Part shown: one piece after another, positions 36,964-49,892 of the stretch
How positions within the stretch are numbered: position 1 is the first letter of the stretch
Layout of the letters: each line of letters starts with the position of its first letter
Source of the DNA: Limonium bicolor
Taxonomy: Eukaryota > Streptophyta > Magnoliopsida > Caryophyllales > Plumbaginaceae
Direction of reading: 5' to 3'
Assembly (NCBI GenBank): GCA_023374045.1
Contig: CM041776.1
Span: 141,487,296 to 141,551,295 of the forward strand
Length of the DNA: 64,000 nt
Notes under the pieces: model-generated
The model's database searches: none
Seen by the model: only the letters and a program-made list of their open reading frames with translations
Told to the model about the DNA's origin: nothing
Program-made: the position numbers and the translations under genes

Positions 36964-38052
36964 GATAAATGTAATCTGTAACCTAATGGGCCCACTCGCT
37001 CCGTAATAAGGTACGGTCCTACATACTTGGGCTAAGCTTGCCCTTCTGCCCTAACCTAAAAATTCCTTCCATAGGTGAAACTCTAAGGAAGACTCGATCG
37101 TCTATTGTTATTCGAGATCTCTCCTATTGACATCAGTATATGACTTATGTCCTACGAGGTATAATTCTCTATGTATTCCTTGACATGCTTCATAGTGCAT
37201 TATTATTTTTATATCTGAATCCCGTATGTATGGGTGAAGGTGATCCATTATCTTGTACATAGTGAATATTATTTCATGGCGTGTTTAAACTATTTGTGTA
37301 TAACACACTTCCATTAATCGCCTCTTAGTTGTAATCGTCGGCGCTCGTGCCTTTGTATTAATAGTGGGCATACTTATAATCCCTATCTTTAGGTCATCAT
37401 TTGTGATTCTGGTATTTGAGTTTACTTTCGCCATATACGGCTTTCATTTATAATGCAAAGTATGAGCTATGGTTGAACCGTGCATCTTATGTATATTATA
37501 GGAATGTCTCTTGATATTATTTATTCCCCAATTGTTGGTAGCACGTACACGATTATTATCGTTTGTTCGTCAGGTTCACCAATACAGTTTCTCTCAGTTA
37601 ACTCGTGTGAGTATTAGTATAATGTTTTACTCTTTACATTCTACCATGTTTATAGGTAGATTCCCATTTAATATGTTGGGTTTGAATTCCTAAAGAAAGA
37701 CTTAAAGTCTATTTTTCCTTCCGATGGCAATATGGCCATAACTTAGAATCTAGTTTGAGAATACTCTTATTACAAGTTATCATCTCTTGCTCTCATATTT
37801 AATATATTTATATGGTTCATGGAATAATAATAGTTAATATTTCCCTCACAATTGATTATTTTCCCGCCATATGCAGAGTTGTTTTAGCTATTTAACCTCC
37901 TCAGGCTAACCTGGACAACTTAACTCTTAATTTATACATTCTACCTCTCATATACCTATTAGTCAAATTTTATATTTGATTAAAGAATAAATACTTACGT
38001 ATTAAAGAAATATTTGTGACCACTTGTAAGGAGTCTTAGGAATTATCCAATC

Positions 38053-38133
38053 CTGACGGGGTCAGCGTCAGTGTTGAACTATCCTTCCACACCATTTTGT
38101 GTTTGGTTTTCCCTTGATCTGACCAGGATCAAG
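38053..38133 (-). other. Paired-hairpin module, B
   Basis: 38053-38071 has arms CTGACG/CGTCAG and loop GGGTCAG. 38113-38133 has arms CTTGATC/GATCAAG and loop TGACCAG. Both stems are perfect. The two loops can pair with each other over five bases (GGTCA with TGACC). Confidence 0.75.
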
Positions 38134-38539
38134 TTCAACCTCCCACGTCAAATATCAAACAACCACATAATTGTCATTTCTAAATTTTATCTTATTAGAC
38201 TTTGTGACGTGGTGAGTACTACATTTTCTCCTGATCGATATACTACTATTCCAATAACTGTTATTACCTATACTTGAATCTAGGGTATTACCAAAATCCC
38301 CAGGACAATATTCTTTTGATCAAATCATCAAGCGGGGAAGCCAGTTTTTCCTCTTGGCATTAAAGATAAATTCTTATTAAAACATCTAGGCTCATACTGT
38401 CTAATAACTATATCCATCAGTCATTCCAACTCATAAATCCATCATACAAGTAATAAGTTCCGTCATGGACTTGCATACCTTAGAATATTCTCTTCTCTTT
38501 AAAAGGCTTCTCTAATATTTCACTTATCAAGGCTCGAGT

Positions 38540-38880
38540 ATTGCCTACACTTTAGTTATCTTTTCATAGAACGAAGACAGTCACAATTAGACTTTTAAGT
38601 AAAATTTCCATAACTCAATCAACAACTACAGTCCATAAAGTATTATCTCCTCTTCCTTAAAGCTTGGCTTTTCTTTATTCCATCTAAACTCCATAAATCG
38701 GGTGAACCATATGCTCAGCCAAGGTTATGTATCTCTTAATATTAGTGTCATCTTAAACTAAGGGTTTCCAGTTTATATCCTATGGTTTGGTAATAGGATA
38801 ATTAAGCCTATTGTTCGTTTCTTCCTCTTAGAAACGTGGTTAGTTCCAAAACTCCATGGTTTCCAAAAATAGATCGATTA
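38540..38880 (-). pseudogene. Decayed reverse transcriptase / RNase H segment of B
   Basis: No open frame, but on minus there are traces in the right order: FG-TN (about 38840-38850, cf. the PFGLTNAP region of gypsy RT), then about 99 bases later GATGAC coding the DD of the YxDD active site followed by a LAEH segment (about 38710-38752), then a VLDG-K segment, then around 38550-38595 a frame-shifted stretch resembling the GCVLMQ-K region at the start of RNase H. Frame changes and stops lie between them. I infer a pol degraded by many small mutations and deletions. Each single match is weak; the collinearity is the main support. Confidence 0.42.
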
Positions 38881-40283
38881 GATGTATCAACTAGAGGATT
38901 TAAGATTCATAGAAACTGTATATAACGTAAAGATAGTTTACGTAAGAATACTTGCTACAAGTCAAGGGGTATGTTTCCCTACTTTTAGATTTAACTCCCG
39001 CTCACTTTTAGAGTATATTTAATTTAAACTCTTAGTATAACTTACTCTACCTTCATTGTATGTGTCAAGGAGAGTCATTCGTTACTATATTGATTTAAAA
39101 TTTATATTACATAGGGTTTTACCTTATTTGATTTATTGCGATCTTTATTCGCGTTTATAACTTAAGCTGTTATAGCAGGCATATACTCGTATAAATTCAT
39201 AAGGTTAGTGTAGGACATGTGTCTCAAAATAGGGTAGGTATATTCTATGGTACTCAACCCTCTGAAATGTATCAATACCCTCAACGTTTTTGGTTTACTA
39301 CCTCCAAATTATATGTATGTATGTAGCATTTGGTATTGCTAATTAGGTAGTTCTCCCGACTTCAGAAAATATAAATTCAACATTTGTTTTCTCCCCTTCA
39401 TTAATTAGGAGTTCAGCACTGTTATATATTGGTACTAGCTGAGACCCTTGGTATTTATTCAGGTATTTTAAAACTCGTACTTATCCATGATGGATGTTCA
39501 GTTATATATTTTGAGATTCTGTTTCTTTATTGCCATCCTTCAAGGTTTTGCACTATTTCCTAGACTCGCACTGAGCGGTAAGCTCGGTGCCTGGGTATCT
39601 CATAAAATTTCAGTGTTTGCTCTTTACGTGAGCTCCTTTGACAGATCCTGTAGTCTTAAGTAGTTATATTAATTAATGTATTCTTCTTCATGACATCTGC
39701 TCGTCATTTAGGCAGGTCATAATTTGTAGTTACTGTAAGTTTGGACAGTTGTTAATGTCCTTCGGCAATCCAAGTAAATATTAACTTACTAATCCTCACT
39801 ATACTATCTCTCATACTGTACCCCAATCCTTATCCATGCACATCGTATTTATTTTAAGTTTTGATCCACTCTTGTATCCTGGAATATAAAATCCTCCAAG
39901 GCTTACCCCCAAATTCTACATTTATTCCAAACAGTTACTTGTTCATTATAGTTAAGTATGTCTTGAGTAGGATCATACCGGGTCAAAGTACTTGGCATTA
40001 TGCCTCGGGATATTCCCGACCTTCGCTCATAGGCTCAGGTAACCACGGTCTCTTAGGTAATGTAAAACAATGTTGAAGTATCCTATTATATGAGAGGTTA
40101 CCTAATTTAGGTCTCTCTAAAGTTGATACTTACTAGTCTCATATAAGTCTCATTGACTGATAATTATAAACACATATTTATGCATCATGCATTTAGTTTA
40201 GGTTCTAGGCTTACCGGTTTCGCGCTAAGCGCTAGCTTCAGCGCCTGAAGTTCCCACTGAGTACAGGGCATCTCTTTCTGGAA

Positions 40284-41336
40284 TTATCTCCTTTCCCTTC
40301 TGGATCTCGGATGAGGATGGCTGTCCTCCTGGTCCTGTAGTATAAGTATTAGTCTGCGGCGCTTGACCTCCCCCTGGTCCGCCCGTTTCCACAGCCGGTG
40401 TTCTCTGCGAACCTCTAGCTCCTTGTATACTCGACTCCCTGGATTAGAAAAGCATTCATACTCCCTGTGACCTTCCTTTTTGCAATAACGGCACTCCACC
40501 TTTCTTCCCGTGCAATCTACGCCTGGGTGATTCTTTCCACAGCGTTTACAGTAATAGTGACGTCGGGTTGGCTTATTGCTTCTAGGTGGTGCTGTTCTTA
40601 GTGGTTGTGCATCAATAGCTGGGCCGGTCAGACGAGGGATCTGCTCCTTCATCTTCTGACCATGGAAATCCTTCCGCCCCTTCTTCCTTTCAAAGAATTT
40701 CTTCTGCTTCTTGCAGTAACCGCCAGAGGTTGCTCCATCATCATCTCCTTCAGTACTCTTCCTTTTCTTTCTTCTTGTGTCGGAGTAGTCGACTCCTGGT
40801 ATATTGTCCAATAAACTAGTGATCCGTGCGTAATACTGGTCAACTGTTTGACTCCCTTGGATTAAGGTCTTGATCTCCTGCCTTTTCCTCTACTTTACGT
40901 GTTCGGGGTAGAATTTCTCCCGTAACACTTCTATAAACGCTGTCCATCCAAATTCCGGTGTAGCTCTACGGTGGCCCTCAATAGTCCGCCACCAAACGTC
41001 AGCTGTGTCCTTCAGGTTGTATGCGGAGATGTCGACCTGTTGGTCTTCTGGAACTCCGACAGTCTTGAACGCCTTCTGGTGCTCTGCAATGAACTTCTCC
41101 AGTGCGGCGGGGCCCGGTTCCCCTGAGTAAGTTGGTACTCTCGTGTCTGCAACGCTCTTCAACCAGTTGTTTTCCCTGGGCCGCGACGGGTGGGGTATGG
41201 CTCCCATAAATTGTACTCCTGGCTGCAGCGTGAAAGTTTCCGTGGCTGCTGTTAGGTCTTGTACTGTTGGAACATCTGCCGGTGTCTCGCCACTGCGTCC
41301 ACTGCTGTCTCCTCGTGGTCCTTCGCTGGTCGACAT
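40284..41336 (-). pseudogene. gag of element B with one in-frame stop
   Basis: A gag polyprotein of a Ty3/gypsy chromovirus-like element, which would form the capsid that packages the element RNA. The frame starts at ATG 41336 and is open for 148 codons, stops at a TAG (40890-40892), then stays open in the same frame to 40284, about 350 codons in all. The first part has a polar N-terminus, TRVPTYSGEPG (about residue 70), then the capsid-type segment with ADVWWRTI and LREKFYPEHVK. After the stop comes a QTVDQYYARIT segment, then a basic linker, then two zinc knuckles: CKRCGKNHPGVDC (CX2CX3HX4C) and CRYCKKEGHREYEC (CX2CX4HX4C), which bind RNA. The capsid part between QYYARIT and the basic linker looks short compared with usual chromovirus gags. 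PBS lies about 200 bp upstream. One stop and otherwise open frame suggest recent function or readthrough; inactivation is the simpler view. Confidence 0.82.
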
Positions 41337-41532
41337 CTAAGATAGTATATTTTTATTTCTACTCGATTACTACACCGTATCACATACACAACATGTAAGT
41401 AAGCTAACTACTAGCAATAAAATATCCCTAGGGATTTTTCTAAGTTACGAATCCTCACGGACGTTTCCCGTAACCCAATATTCCTATGCTCATTGTCCTA
41501 GACTCAGTATCTTTTCATCAGAGCAGTACTCC

Positions 41533-41544
41533 GCTCTGATACCA
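41533..41544 (-). other. Primer binding site (tRNA-iMet) of B
   Basis: Element sense TGGTATCAGAGC, 5 bases inside the 5' LTR boundary at 41550. Confidence 0.95.
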
Positions 41545-41549
41545 CTTTT

Positions 41550-44500
41550 TGTAACACCCCTAATCTTAAACCTGTAATGACGTCATAACTCGTAGCATAA
41601 TAAATAGCAAATCGCAGCGGAAAATAAAACTAACTACCTTGGTGTTAATTACACGCCGTTACCCACCTTTGTGAGTAACAAGGCATCCATCCAACAACCT
41701 TAACTCTACACGCTGTGATGAACAGATACTGAGTACTCCTAATTATTACAAACCAAATCCAACTAATTGAATACAACAATCTTCTTAATACAATACAAAG
41801 TAAAACCAACGGTGTTTGCTGCAACACAACAGCTACCCCCGTGTCCCGCACTCCGGCTTGTGTCTTCTTCAATAACCTGGAATGTTTGGCCCATTAAAGG
41901 GCTCCAATCGAAATGCTGGTATGCTAAATGTGATCCTAAGTCACCTAGAATCCTTTAGTCGTTTTTAGCCATCTTGATATTAGATTCATTACAGATAATC
42001 CGGTTTACAATAATAACAGAAATACTGTAACACTGAGCAATCACATAACAATTCACCTGCAACATTTAGTGCAGAATAATACACATCAAACATATCAACA
42101 CACCAACAACCCAATAAGGAGGACATATTAAACAACTGTTTCCTGTTAGTAGGTCACATGACCCTTATCCTTTTATACCAACCACTAACATTTCCAATTA
42201 ATTTTATCAGCGTTCTGTCCGTCAAGACAGCCCTTAAGAACTGTGTGAAAATGGACAGTGTGTCCCACTGGGTTCCAAAGGAACCGTTACCAGCTGACCT
42301 TATGGCCCTGGATAAATATATACTTTGACCGATCCGGTCGAAACTGTGCACCAACGCAGTGCATTCCGCCATCCCCGAATGTGGCTGATGGATTTCGAGT
42401 GACTCCATTATAGTCTCTCGTAGTGATCACAATGCGCAACCAGAAAGTCGAAACGATCTGGATTCCTCTCTTTATAAGTTAGCCCCTTTTGTCAGTGACA
42501 TAATAACCAATATTTGAATTAAGACCTTAACAGTTGACCATCAGTTAGGTTCAATAATACCTTCAGGTCAGTTAGTCTTATTCCAGTTCAACTGTATAGA
42601 CTTCCAGTCATAAAACATTTGCGTATAAAATACAACGCAATAGTTTAAACAATACAGTACACCATATCAATCACATAAAATCATAGATATCACTCTTGAT
42701 AATTAAACATATAATGTCTGGACCTTAGGATAATCCTTAGGACATTCAGACCACACAATTAACATACCGTTCACCAAGTAACTGCTAGCTTGACAATTTC
42801 CTGTGCAGTAGTTCCTTCCCGTACGCTGTTGTTTAAACATGCAGTACCGGGTAACATTAATATAACTATTCATTAAATATTATAGTACTGTCACTGTAAT
42901 GTTTATACTCGTTGTATAATAACTTTGCATGTTCTTTTATTTCCCCCGTTATTTTACAGTGACTATAGGTAGTTCTATAGCTCGTTATTTTATGTGATAT
43001 TCACATGTGATAATGAATTCCCACTGTACTGTATATTTTTATTTCATTAATCATACATCCATAATTACTTTTACTTATTCTTTATATCATATCCCTTGGT
43101 CATTTTTATTATAACCAAAATTATTTTATAAACTTTATATTATACTTCTTAATATACCATAATACATTATATTACCTAATTTCAATTCCTTTTATTATTA
43201 AATTACAAACCAACCTTATTAAATCGGTATTTATATATTATACCCAACAACTTAAAAAATTACTAAATAACCACATATCTTTTATAATCCACTAATTCCC
43301 ACATTAACCTTTGTAAATATTAATTAACCACCTTACTTAAACAAATCACCAAATACTCTTATTATTTCGGTAATTACAAATTAATACCACCAATTTTATA
43401 AATTACCAATTAAGCCCATAAGCTCTTTGGTGTAATCATATGATTTCTATATTCACACTTTTAATCCCAAAACTTTATATAAGTTACATATTAACTTATA
43501 AACTATAGTTTAAATATTTTACTTCTTAAAATAACCAAAGTAACCAATATCTTTTCTTAAATTACATATCCGCCCATATTAAATTCTATTCTTCATATAT
43601 GCTTCCATGAATTACATATTCACCCCAAAACTTTTATAAACTTAATATTTTATGTCATAAATCATTTTATCCCAAGGTTTTTGGTCAACACTTTGACCAA
43701 GACTTAATTTCATAATTAATACTTTAATATGCCCATAAATCATATGTAATTCGGTTTCACTCCCAAACTTCTCAATAATCACAAAATAGTTCCAAAACTT
43801 TATAAATTGCTATTTAAACACTTAAACACTTATTTAAATTCACCATAAATTCATAATATTAATTCCAACTTATATTATAATATAAATATACCAAACAGCT
43901 CCTTAAGTTCTCGGTTTTTACTATTTGTACTCCAAACTTTTCAAAATTTGCATTTTAACCACATAACTTACTTAACTAGCCATTTAAATAGTTGTAGCTA
44001 TTTTTAATACTCCCAAAATTTATAATATAAGCTAATATACTTATATATTTCAAAAATCACTAAATAATACCTTTTATTCTCGGCCTTGATTTATTTTACC
44101 ATATAGTTTCCAAAACTTGATTTAAACTTTATAATAAATACATATAAATGTATATGAGCCATATAACACTTCTAAAAATTATGCTAATGACTTAGAATGA
44201 TTATAATCTCAAAATAGAACAAATAAACCTTAGATAATTCGGTTTATATTCATATGTATCCTAATTAATTTTTTGTGACCCAATTTTATACCTTAAGGTA
44301 ATAATCTTACCTTATATGTTATAAATTATTTTCTTGCCATTATAACCTATGATTTTCGGTCCTAATTAATTTAAAGGTTCTACAAAATTTTTATACCAAA
44401 GTTTGAAGCTTAAATCAAGCTTAAACTTAATAAACCTTACTTATACAAACTTACCCCTTAAATCAAGATAATTCTTGTACTTGATTTTTCCTTGAACTCC

Positions 44501-47084
44501 AAGCTTCTCCAATGATATTTTCTTGAAGAACTTTCGGCCTCCTTATGAATATTTAGGAGATTCATTTGTTAGACTTCTAACAAGAATTTATAATTATGAT
44601 TTGGAGTAGTTTAGAAAAGAGTTTACCTTAGGAATTTATCAAGGTATTTTTGATATACCTTGTGAAGGTTGTAGATCCAAGTTTCCTTCATGAAATAATG
44701 AAGAGAACATAGGTTTAGAAACTCTAAAATTCGGCACTAATTATAGACACCAAATGGTGGAAGATAGGGATCACCATATCTTACCGAAATTTCCAGATTG
44801 CGCACTCTCTGCTGTTTTAGTCACCCAGAACTGAAATGACCACGAAAATTAATGATCCTTATATGTCTGGAAAGCTAATTCAAAGAGGAACAACTTTGGT
44901 GTTGAGAAGATTTTGAGAAAACTTACGGAAAATTCAGAATAACTCCCGAGATGAGACCTATTGAACAGATTTTCTGCTGTGAACCACTTCGCCTTCTTTT
45001 GTTCACCCAGAACGGAATACACCATGAAAATTAATGATCTTTATATGTATGGAAAGCTAATTCGAAGAGGAACAAGTTTGATGTTGGGAAGAATTCGAGA
45101 TAACTTACTGCAAAATTACAGAATCGCTCTAGAAGTCAGACCTCTTGAACAGATCTACTACTTGATTCTTGTTTTGTAGAATTAGCTAGGAATTTTGACA
45201 TAAAATGAAGTTAGGACTTAAACCTCCATTGTTGGAGCTTGAAGCTAGGAAAGAAGAAGAAGAAAGATAGGCTGAGAGAGCTTACCAAAATCGGTTGAAG
45301 TGAAGGCAAGAAAGGAATGAAGCCTACGTGAGTTATTAGAAGGAAGGAAAAGAAGTGAATTGTGAATTATTGTCATGTAGCATGCATTATTCTATGTTTT
45401 GTTTTCTTCATTATTTGATTCCATAATTGGCTAGAAAAGTCTCTCATTTGATATAGACCTACGGCTGCTGATAAGAAGGCAATGGAAATTGATTGTCAAT
45501 TTCCATAAGAGGACAAGAGACAAGTTAGGTGAGTGTTTTCTTTTGATTTTCTTAAGTAGAATAGCATGTCAACTTGGTCTTGTTTTCCTCCTTGTCCTCT
45601 CACGTAAATGGCTGAATGGAGCACCAGATTTCTTTGTCATTTGAATTATACAATCATGCTAGGTTGTTAGGTCTTTTACTTTGAATTTTACAAGCCAATC
45701 ATAGTCTTCATTTGCTTGTTGAAATCGGTACCACTAGTGATATAGGAATCAATTTGTTCTTTGTTGTATTAGGCATGGATATATGTATAGTTAGGCATAG
45801 TTAGGTGGCTGTCTATCTTGACCAACTTGACAGCAATCATCCTCCCCCTTTTCTGTAAATAAATCGACAGCCCATAGGACAGCACATGGTTGTTTCATTT
45901 ACTTAATTGCAACCTCACATTATAAAGTAGTCTAGTTTTGTTATTTTATGTAGTCAATTTTCCATGACTTTTACAAGACTAATTTCTCTTGTTTCTTGCA
46001 GGTCACACGGTTGTTGAAGGCTCCTCATGACAGATTTAATTATTACATTGTCATATAGTATGTGCTAGGTGAGTCACATTAGCATAAGACAAATTTTGAA
46101 TTAAAACTAGTCCAAATAGACTAGAAATGACGCCTAACATGGAGGACAATTGAGACTGATTTTTGCTTTAATTCCTGTAACATTATATTGTACTAAGACC
46201 ACACTAATATGTGTAATAGGTTCCAACATTTAATTGGTACATTTTTATTAAGGTAAAAGATGAAAGTTTTAAGGTATAAATGCTGATTTTAGGTATCTTT
46301 TTGTCTCAAAAATCGCCCCTGGTTGTGCTATGATTTTAGCACTGGAATTAATTGATTTAGATGGTTAATTTATCCACTTTTAAGTTTATAAACTCGTGGC
46401 TCCTCAAAAACTTCAAGGCAATTGCGTAAAACGCATTTTTATGACACCCGAAGGTGCGTTTTTGTGCTTTAAGGATTTTTCTGGAAATTAATTAGTCCCT
46501 ATGACTTCCAAGTGTTTATAGACATTTTTTATAGTCAATAATAATATATTAAGGTGTTACATTGAGTTATATGGAATTATATAAACTCCTAACACAATTT
46601 TCGAGCTACCCGTGCAAAAAGGAGCGTTAAGAAACTCCCCCGAGTATTCTGTCTTTAACTGAGAATTTATCTAGAGAACTTTATCTTAAATGTTAATTAA
46701 GGTACTATTATGCATTTAGAATGAGGTGTAATGCTTTAATTTATTTAATAAGGTATTTCCGGGACTTTCGGGCCCTAAGGGGCCTTTAAGGAAATTCCAG
46801 AGCATATTGTATTTTCATTCAGTTTTAGATGGAGTCCTGCGTTTCAAGGGTCATTTAATGATCCTTGATTGTCTTTATAAGAAGTTTATAGCTTATATAA
46901 CTTGTTTACTTAAGGCCGGGCTCTAACGCACGTTTTTAACCTTAAGGAGTTTAGGTGCGTTTTTAACGCCCAAGTGTTTATATACTTTCTTGGGGTTTCA
47001 TAATCCCCCACATAATATTTATAATTCCAAAAAAATAATATTTATTTACTTATATTTAATTATTTAAATGTTAGGGGTATTTCA
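41550..47084 (-). mobile_element. Element B, right (5') LTR
   Basis: The uninterrupted 5,535-bp LTR: TGTAACACCCC to GGGGTATTTCA on plus. It serves as the empty-site reference for C1 (near 42832). Very AT-rich at 42900-44700. Hairpin at 41658-41679. Contains a tandem duplication at 44805-45150. No gene recognised. Confidence 0.93.
44805..45150. repeat. Diverged tandem duplication in B LTR
   Basis: Two copies of a roughly 160-bp unit (about 44805-44970 and 44975-45150), each with TCACCCAGAAC, AAAATTAATGATC and GGAAAGCTAATTC. In the other LTR (19850-20150) the first unit carries a deletion of about 55 bp. Confidence 0.75.
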
Positions 47085-49344
47085 ATTCTTGTCATGTATT
47101 GATACTCAGCAACACGAATATTTCTGCACCTCAGTTGTTATGCAATATAAACCCAAGAGCACACAATGTATATTCGTATTTCATTTGCTACGCATTTCCC
47201 GTTTACTCATGCCTATGCATGTACCTATATATATATATATATACGTGCCTCTATTTGATGCGTTTTAGATTCAGGAATCCCATATATACATTCAAATCTT
47301 TTCGGTTTCCATGCAATACCCTCGTTTGCTAGGTTGTTAGATACTAAAAGGAAATCCCTATACACATGTATATATTCATCAGTACGCATCCCTCCTCGGT
47401 TTATCGATGTAGCGTTTAGTTGGTAAGTTTTGGAATCTTAAGAGAAGGAGGGTAGCACATCGTTACCTTAGTTGAGTTAGCAAGGAACTCTTCCCCCAGT
47501 GTGTTAGCGTCAGTTTCTTTCGTTAGCTCAACGATGAACCTGGGTTGGACTTCGATGGTTTCCTTTGTCGTTCCAGATGTAGTTGGCGTCGTTTTTCAGT
47601 CTAGCTATAAGGCTGGAACGGGGCCTCTTGCATGCGTAACAAAACAGGAGGGAAGTGTCAATGTGAATTTGCTCTCAGATGTAATCAAGGCGGGGGGGAA
47701 TAGAAGCGTGACACGCCTGTCTTCTTACCGAGAAGGACCAAGCATGAAGCTCTCCAGTACATGCGCTTCCAGCTGCGTCTTGGAGCTTCCAAGAGTGAGG
47801 TGTAGGCCTTGCAAATATATAAGATGGTGAGCAGGAGAGGAGGTGTCTATATATGTTTAGAAGAAGAACAAGGCAAGCATGAGGGTAGCAGCATCAGGTT
47901 ACTGCATTTCTACCTCTGTTCAGGTCCTTTACTTCTGGTTGCCATCGATAGTATGTCAGGAGATGCTAGGCCTTGGGTGAGGGAGGAGCATGTGGCACTA
48001 GAAGGATTTGAGCATGAAACGGTAAGAAGAAAAGAACTGCGCACGTAGAAGAGGAGGAGGGAGAGAGCTTACCATTTTTTTTCTTGCTCCCTCCTCTGTT
48101 GTACCGGAGACATGCAGTTTTTTAATGTTGTTGTAGTAGTAGTCTGGCGAGGGAAGAAATTTCAACATGGAGGGAAAGAGAAGCTGAGCCCCCAGTTTTA
48201 TTCTGTTCTTGCTGTTTTCTGGTTACAGTTGCACAAGGCGAAGCGGAAACAGATGGGTGTCGGGTGTTGCAGTTCGAGAGTTTGGCCAAGAAGTTGTTGA
48301 TATGTTCGAAAGTCTGTGCAGAGGAAGGGGGCTTGCTGTGGTGTGCTACGCTTGTTTGCTCCACTCCAAAAATGAAGAGAAGGGGTAGCACTAATCGGTA
48401 TTGGTTTCCTCTTCTGTTTAGTCGATGAAGAGGAGTTCGGAGATGGCCAAGTATTGTTGTTGTTCATGCGTCCACGTGGGTGCAGTTTAGAGTTTGTGCC
48501 ATGTGTGTTCAGTCTCGTAGCTTGGGAAAAGAATGAGGAAGTTAGCGCCTTTCTCAAAGATTGCTACTAATGCAATCTCATTTTTTTTTGTTTTCCTTCC
48601 TAGAGCATGCGGTGTGCAGCAGAAGAACGTGGAGTTTATCGTTGATGTTGTTGCTAATTCGACAACAGTGGGAAATGTTTGTTTCAGTCATGCATAGAAA
48701 AGAGGTAAAGGCTGGTGTGTCAAGAGAAGAAGATAAAAGGTGTGTCGCGTGAAGCAGCAGGGAGAAGAGAAAGCTGATTAAGGTCCTATTGCTGTTGCTT
48801 TATTTTCCTTGGAATCGGCACAGATTGTGGTATGAGAGTGTTAATGATTTATTTTCCTTCGAGTCTGTTGCCGCTCGAGAACTTTGGGCACTTCCCTTCC
48901 AAGGCATGCAACTTGAACAGAGGAAAAGGAAGTTTGTCTGTGGAAGTTTCAGTTGTTGTCGAAGCCATACAGAGAGGAGCCGATATGCCTCGTTTCTTTT
49001 GATGGCCCTTTCTCCAGAGCATGCGCCGGTAACTAAAATAAAGAGAGGAGAACTCTGTAAAAAAAATGATGACGATGGTGTCAGGTGCTAGGCGCCACTG
49101 ATACGAAATCGGGGAACGTGGAATATGGTGCTCTCTTTCAGTTTTGGAGCTGGTAATGGGTTTTAAGGTGGGGGCGTGTAAACAGAAAGAAATAGGGATG
49201 TACCTGTCGTTGGTGGCAGGCAAGGAAATATGTCAATAATATGTTTTCCCCTTTTCGGTAGTTAGCTTGGTGGGTGCTATAATAGTTGAGTCTAATGACA
49301 TAATATTTTTATTTTTTTGTCTTTAGGTGCAATTTGTTAACGAA

Positions 49345-49437
49345 TACGAGCATAGCTCAACAGGTTAAGACGTTCACTAGAGATACCAATGGTACCGGGT
49401 TCGAATCTCAGCGGGAGCGCATTTGCTCTTTTTTTTT
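49345..49437 (+). ncRNA. tRNA-like / SINE-head segment inside A LTR
   Basis: Contains an A-box-like TAGCTCAACAGG (49353-49364) and a B-box-like GGTTCGAATCT (49398-49408), spaced as in tRNA genes, followed by a run of 9 T (49429-49437) able to end RNA polymerase III transcripts. The arms do not fold into a clean cloverleaf, so it is not an intact tRNA gene. A tRNA pseudogene or a short SINE captured by the LTR are the likely origins. On the strand opposite to the element. Confidence 0.5.
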
Positions 49438-49544
49438 GTATCAACTATATACATGCCTATTTTTTTTTGTGTATACTTGTACATATATGTGCGACTATAT
49501 AATATGTCGCGTTATTAGTTATATACGCAACTATTTTATTTTGT

Positions 49545-49780
49545 CACGTTGTTAGTTGTATATGTATATATACATACGACTATTCTAGTATGCCCCGTTG
49601 TTGCTTATGTATATAACGTTGGTTGTATATACGTACGTGTATATATAATATATATGCGTGACTATATTGACGTTTTCAGTTCAGAGGTGCGCATATATAT
49701 ATATTTGAGCTTATATCAGCGTATTACGTACCGATACGCACATACGATGTTATTATTATTTGCTATGTATATATATATTT
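49545..49780. repeat. TATA/TACG-rich low-complexity tract
   Basis: Degenerate alternating TATATACG-type sequence near the element-sense 5' end (U3 start) of A's LTR. Confidence 0.6.
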
Positions 49781-49858
49781 TGAGTATGATCGTAATTGTT
49801 ACTCATAGTTTAATTCAACCCTCACGAATTTAAACTGGTAATTATTCGGGGTATTTCA

Positions 49859-49892
49859 GCCTACCCCCTTAAAGGAACTTCGTCCCAAAGTT
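49859..49892 (-). other. PPT and adjacent hairpin of A
   Basis: Element sense CCTTTAAGGGGGTAGGC next to the 3' LTR (49859-49873ff), with a weaker hairpin AACTT/AAGTT at 49876-49892. Confidence 0.85.

Larger units (their letters stand above)
36495..41549 (-). mobile_element. Element B internal region, main segment
   Basis: In element sense from 41549 down: PBS, gag (41336-40284), decayed pol (about 40283-36664) including RT-like and chromodomain-like remnants, and the second PPT-like motif (36713-36743). The paired-hairpin block (38053-38133) lies within the decayed pol span. The distance from gag to pol end (about 3.3 kb) is close to that of a normal gypsy pol, so pol seems degraded in place, with some deletion. 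36495-36499 is the C2 target copy. Confidence 0.85.
2644..47084 (-). mobile_element. Element B: gag-bearing large-LTR chromovirus-like retrotransposon (nested host)
   Basis: Element-sense is minus. The 5' LTR is 41550-47084 (5,535 bp). The 3' LTR is 2644-3928 plus 17923-22104 (5,467 bp without C1). The internal region is about 5.46 kb after removing C2. The tRNA-iMet PBS is at 41533-41544 and the PPT at 22105-22121. It carries a gag with one in-frame stop and a decayed pol. Termini read TG..CA, with a 5-bp target duplication that has one mismatch. It is inserted in the LTR of A in the same orientation, and hosts both C1 and C2. Tekay/Del affiliation is inferred from the PBS, two zinc knuckles and the chromodomain-like pol end. 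Confidence 0.92.
47085..49858 (-). mobile_element. Element A, left (3') LTR, second segment
   Basis: Continues A's LTR after B; 47085-47974 matches 58212-59160, and 47975-49858 has its partner beyond D outside the window. It includes a 7-G run near 47692 (17 G in the other LTR), the tRNA-like segment at 49345-49437 and a TA-rich tract. Several short open frames at 47500-49220 look like chance frames in less AT-rich LTR sequence; none has a recognisable domain. Ends CGGGGTATTTCA. Confidence 0.9.

Noticed and set aside
48122..49223. Several 90-124 codon frames on both strands
   Set aside because: LTR of A with less AT-rich composition; overlapping frames on both strands, no family features.
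49345..49420. Functional tRNA gene
   Set aside because: A and B boxes are present, but acceptor and T-stem pairing fail, so only a tRNA-like segment is reported.
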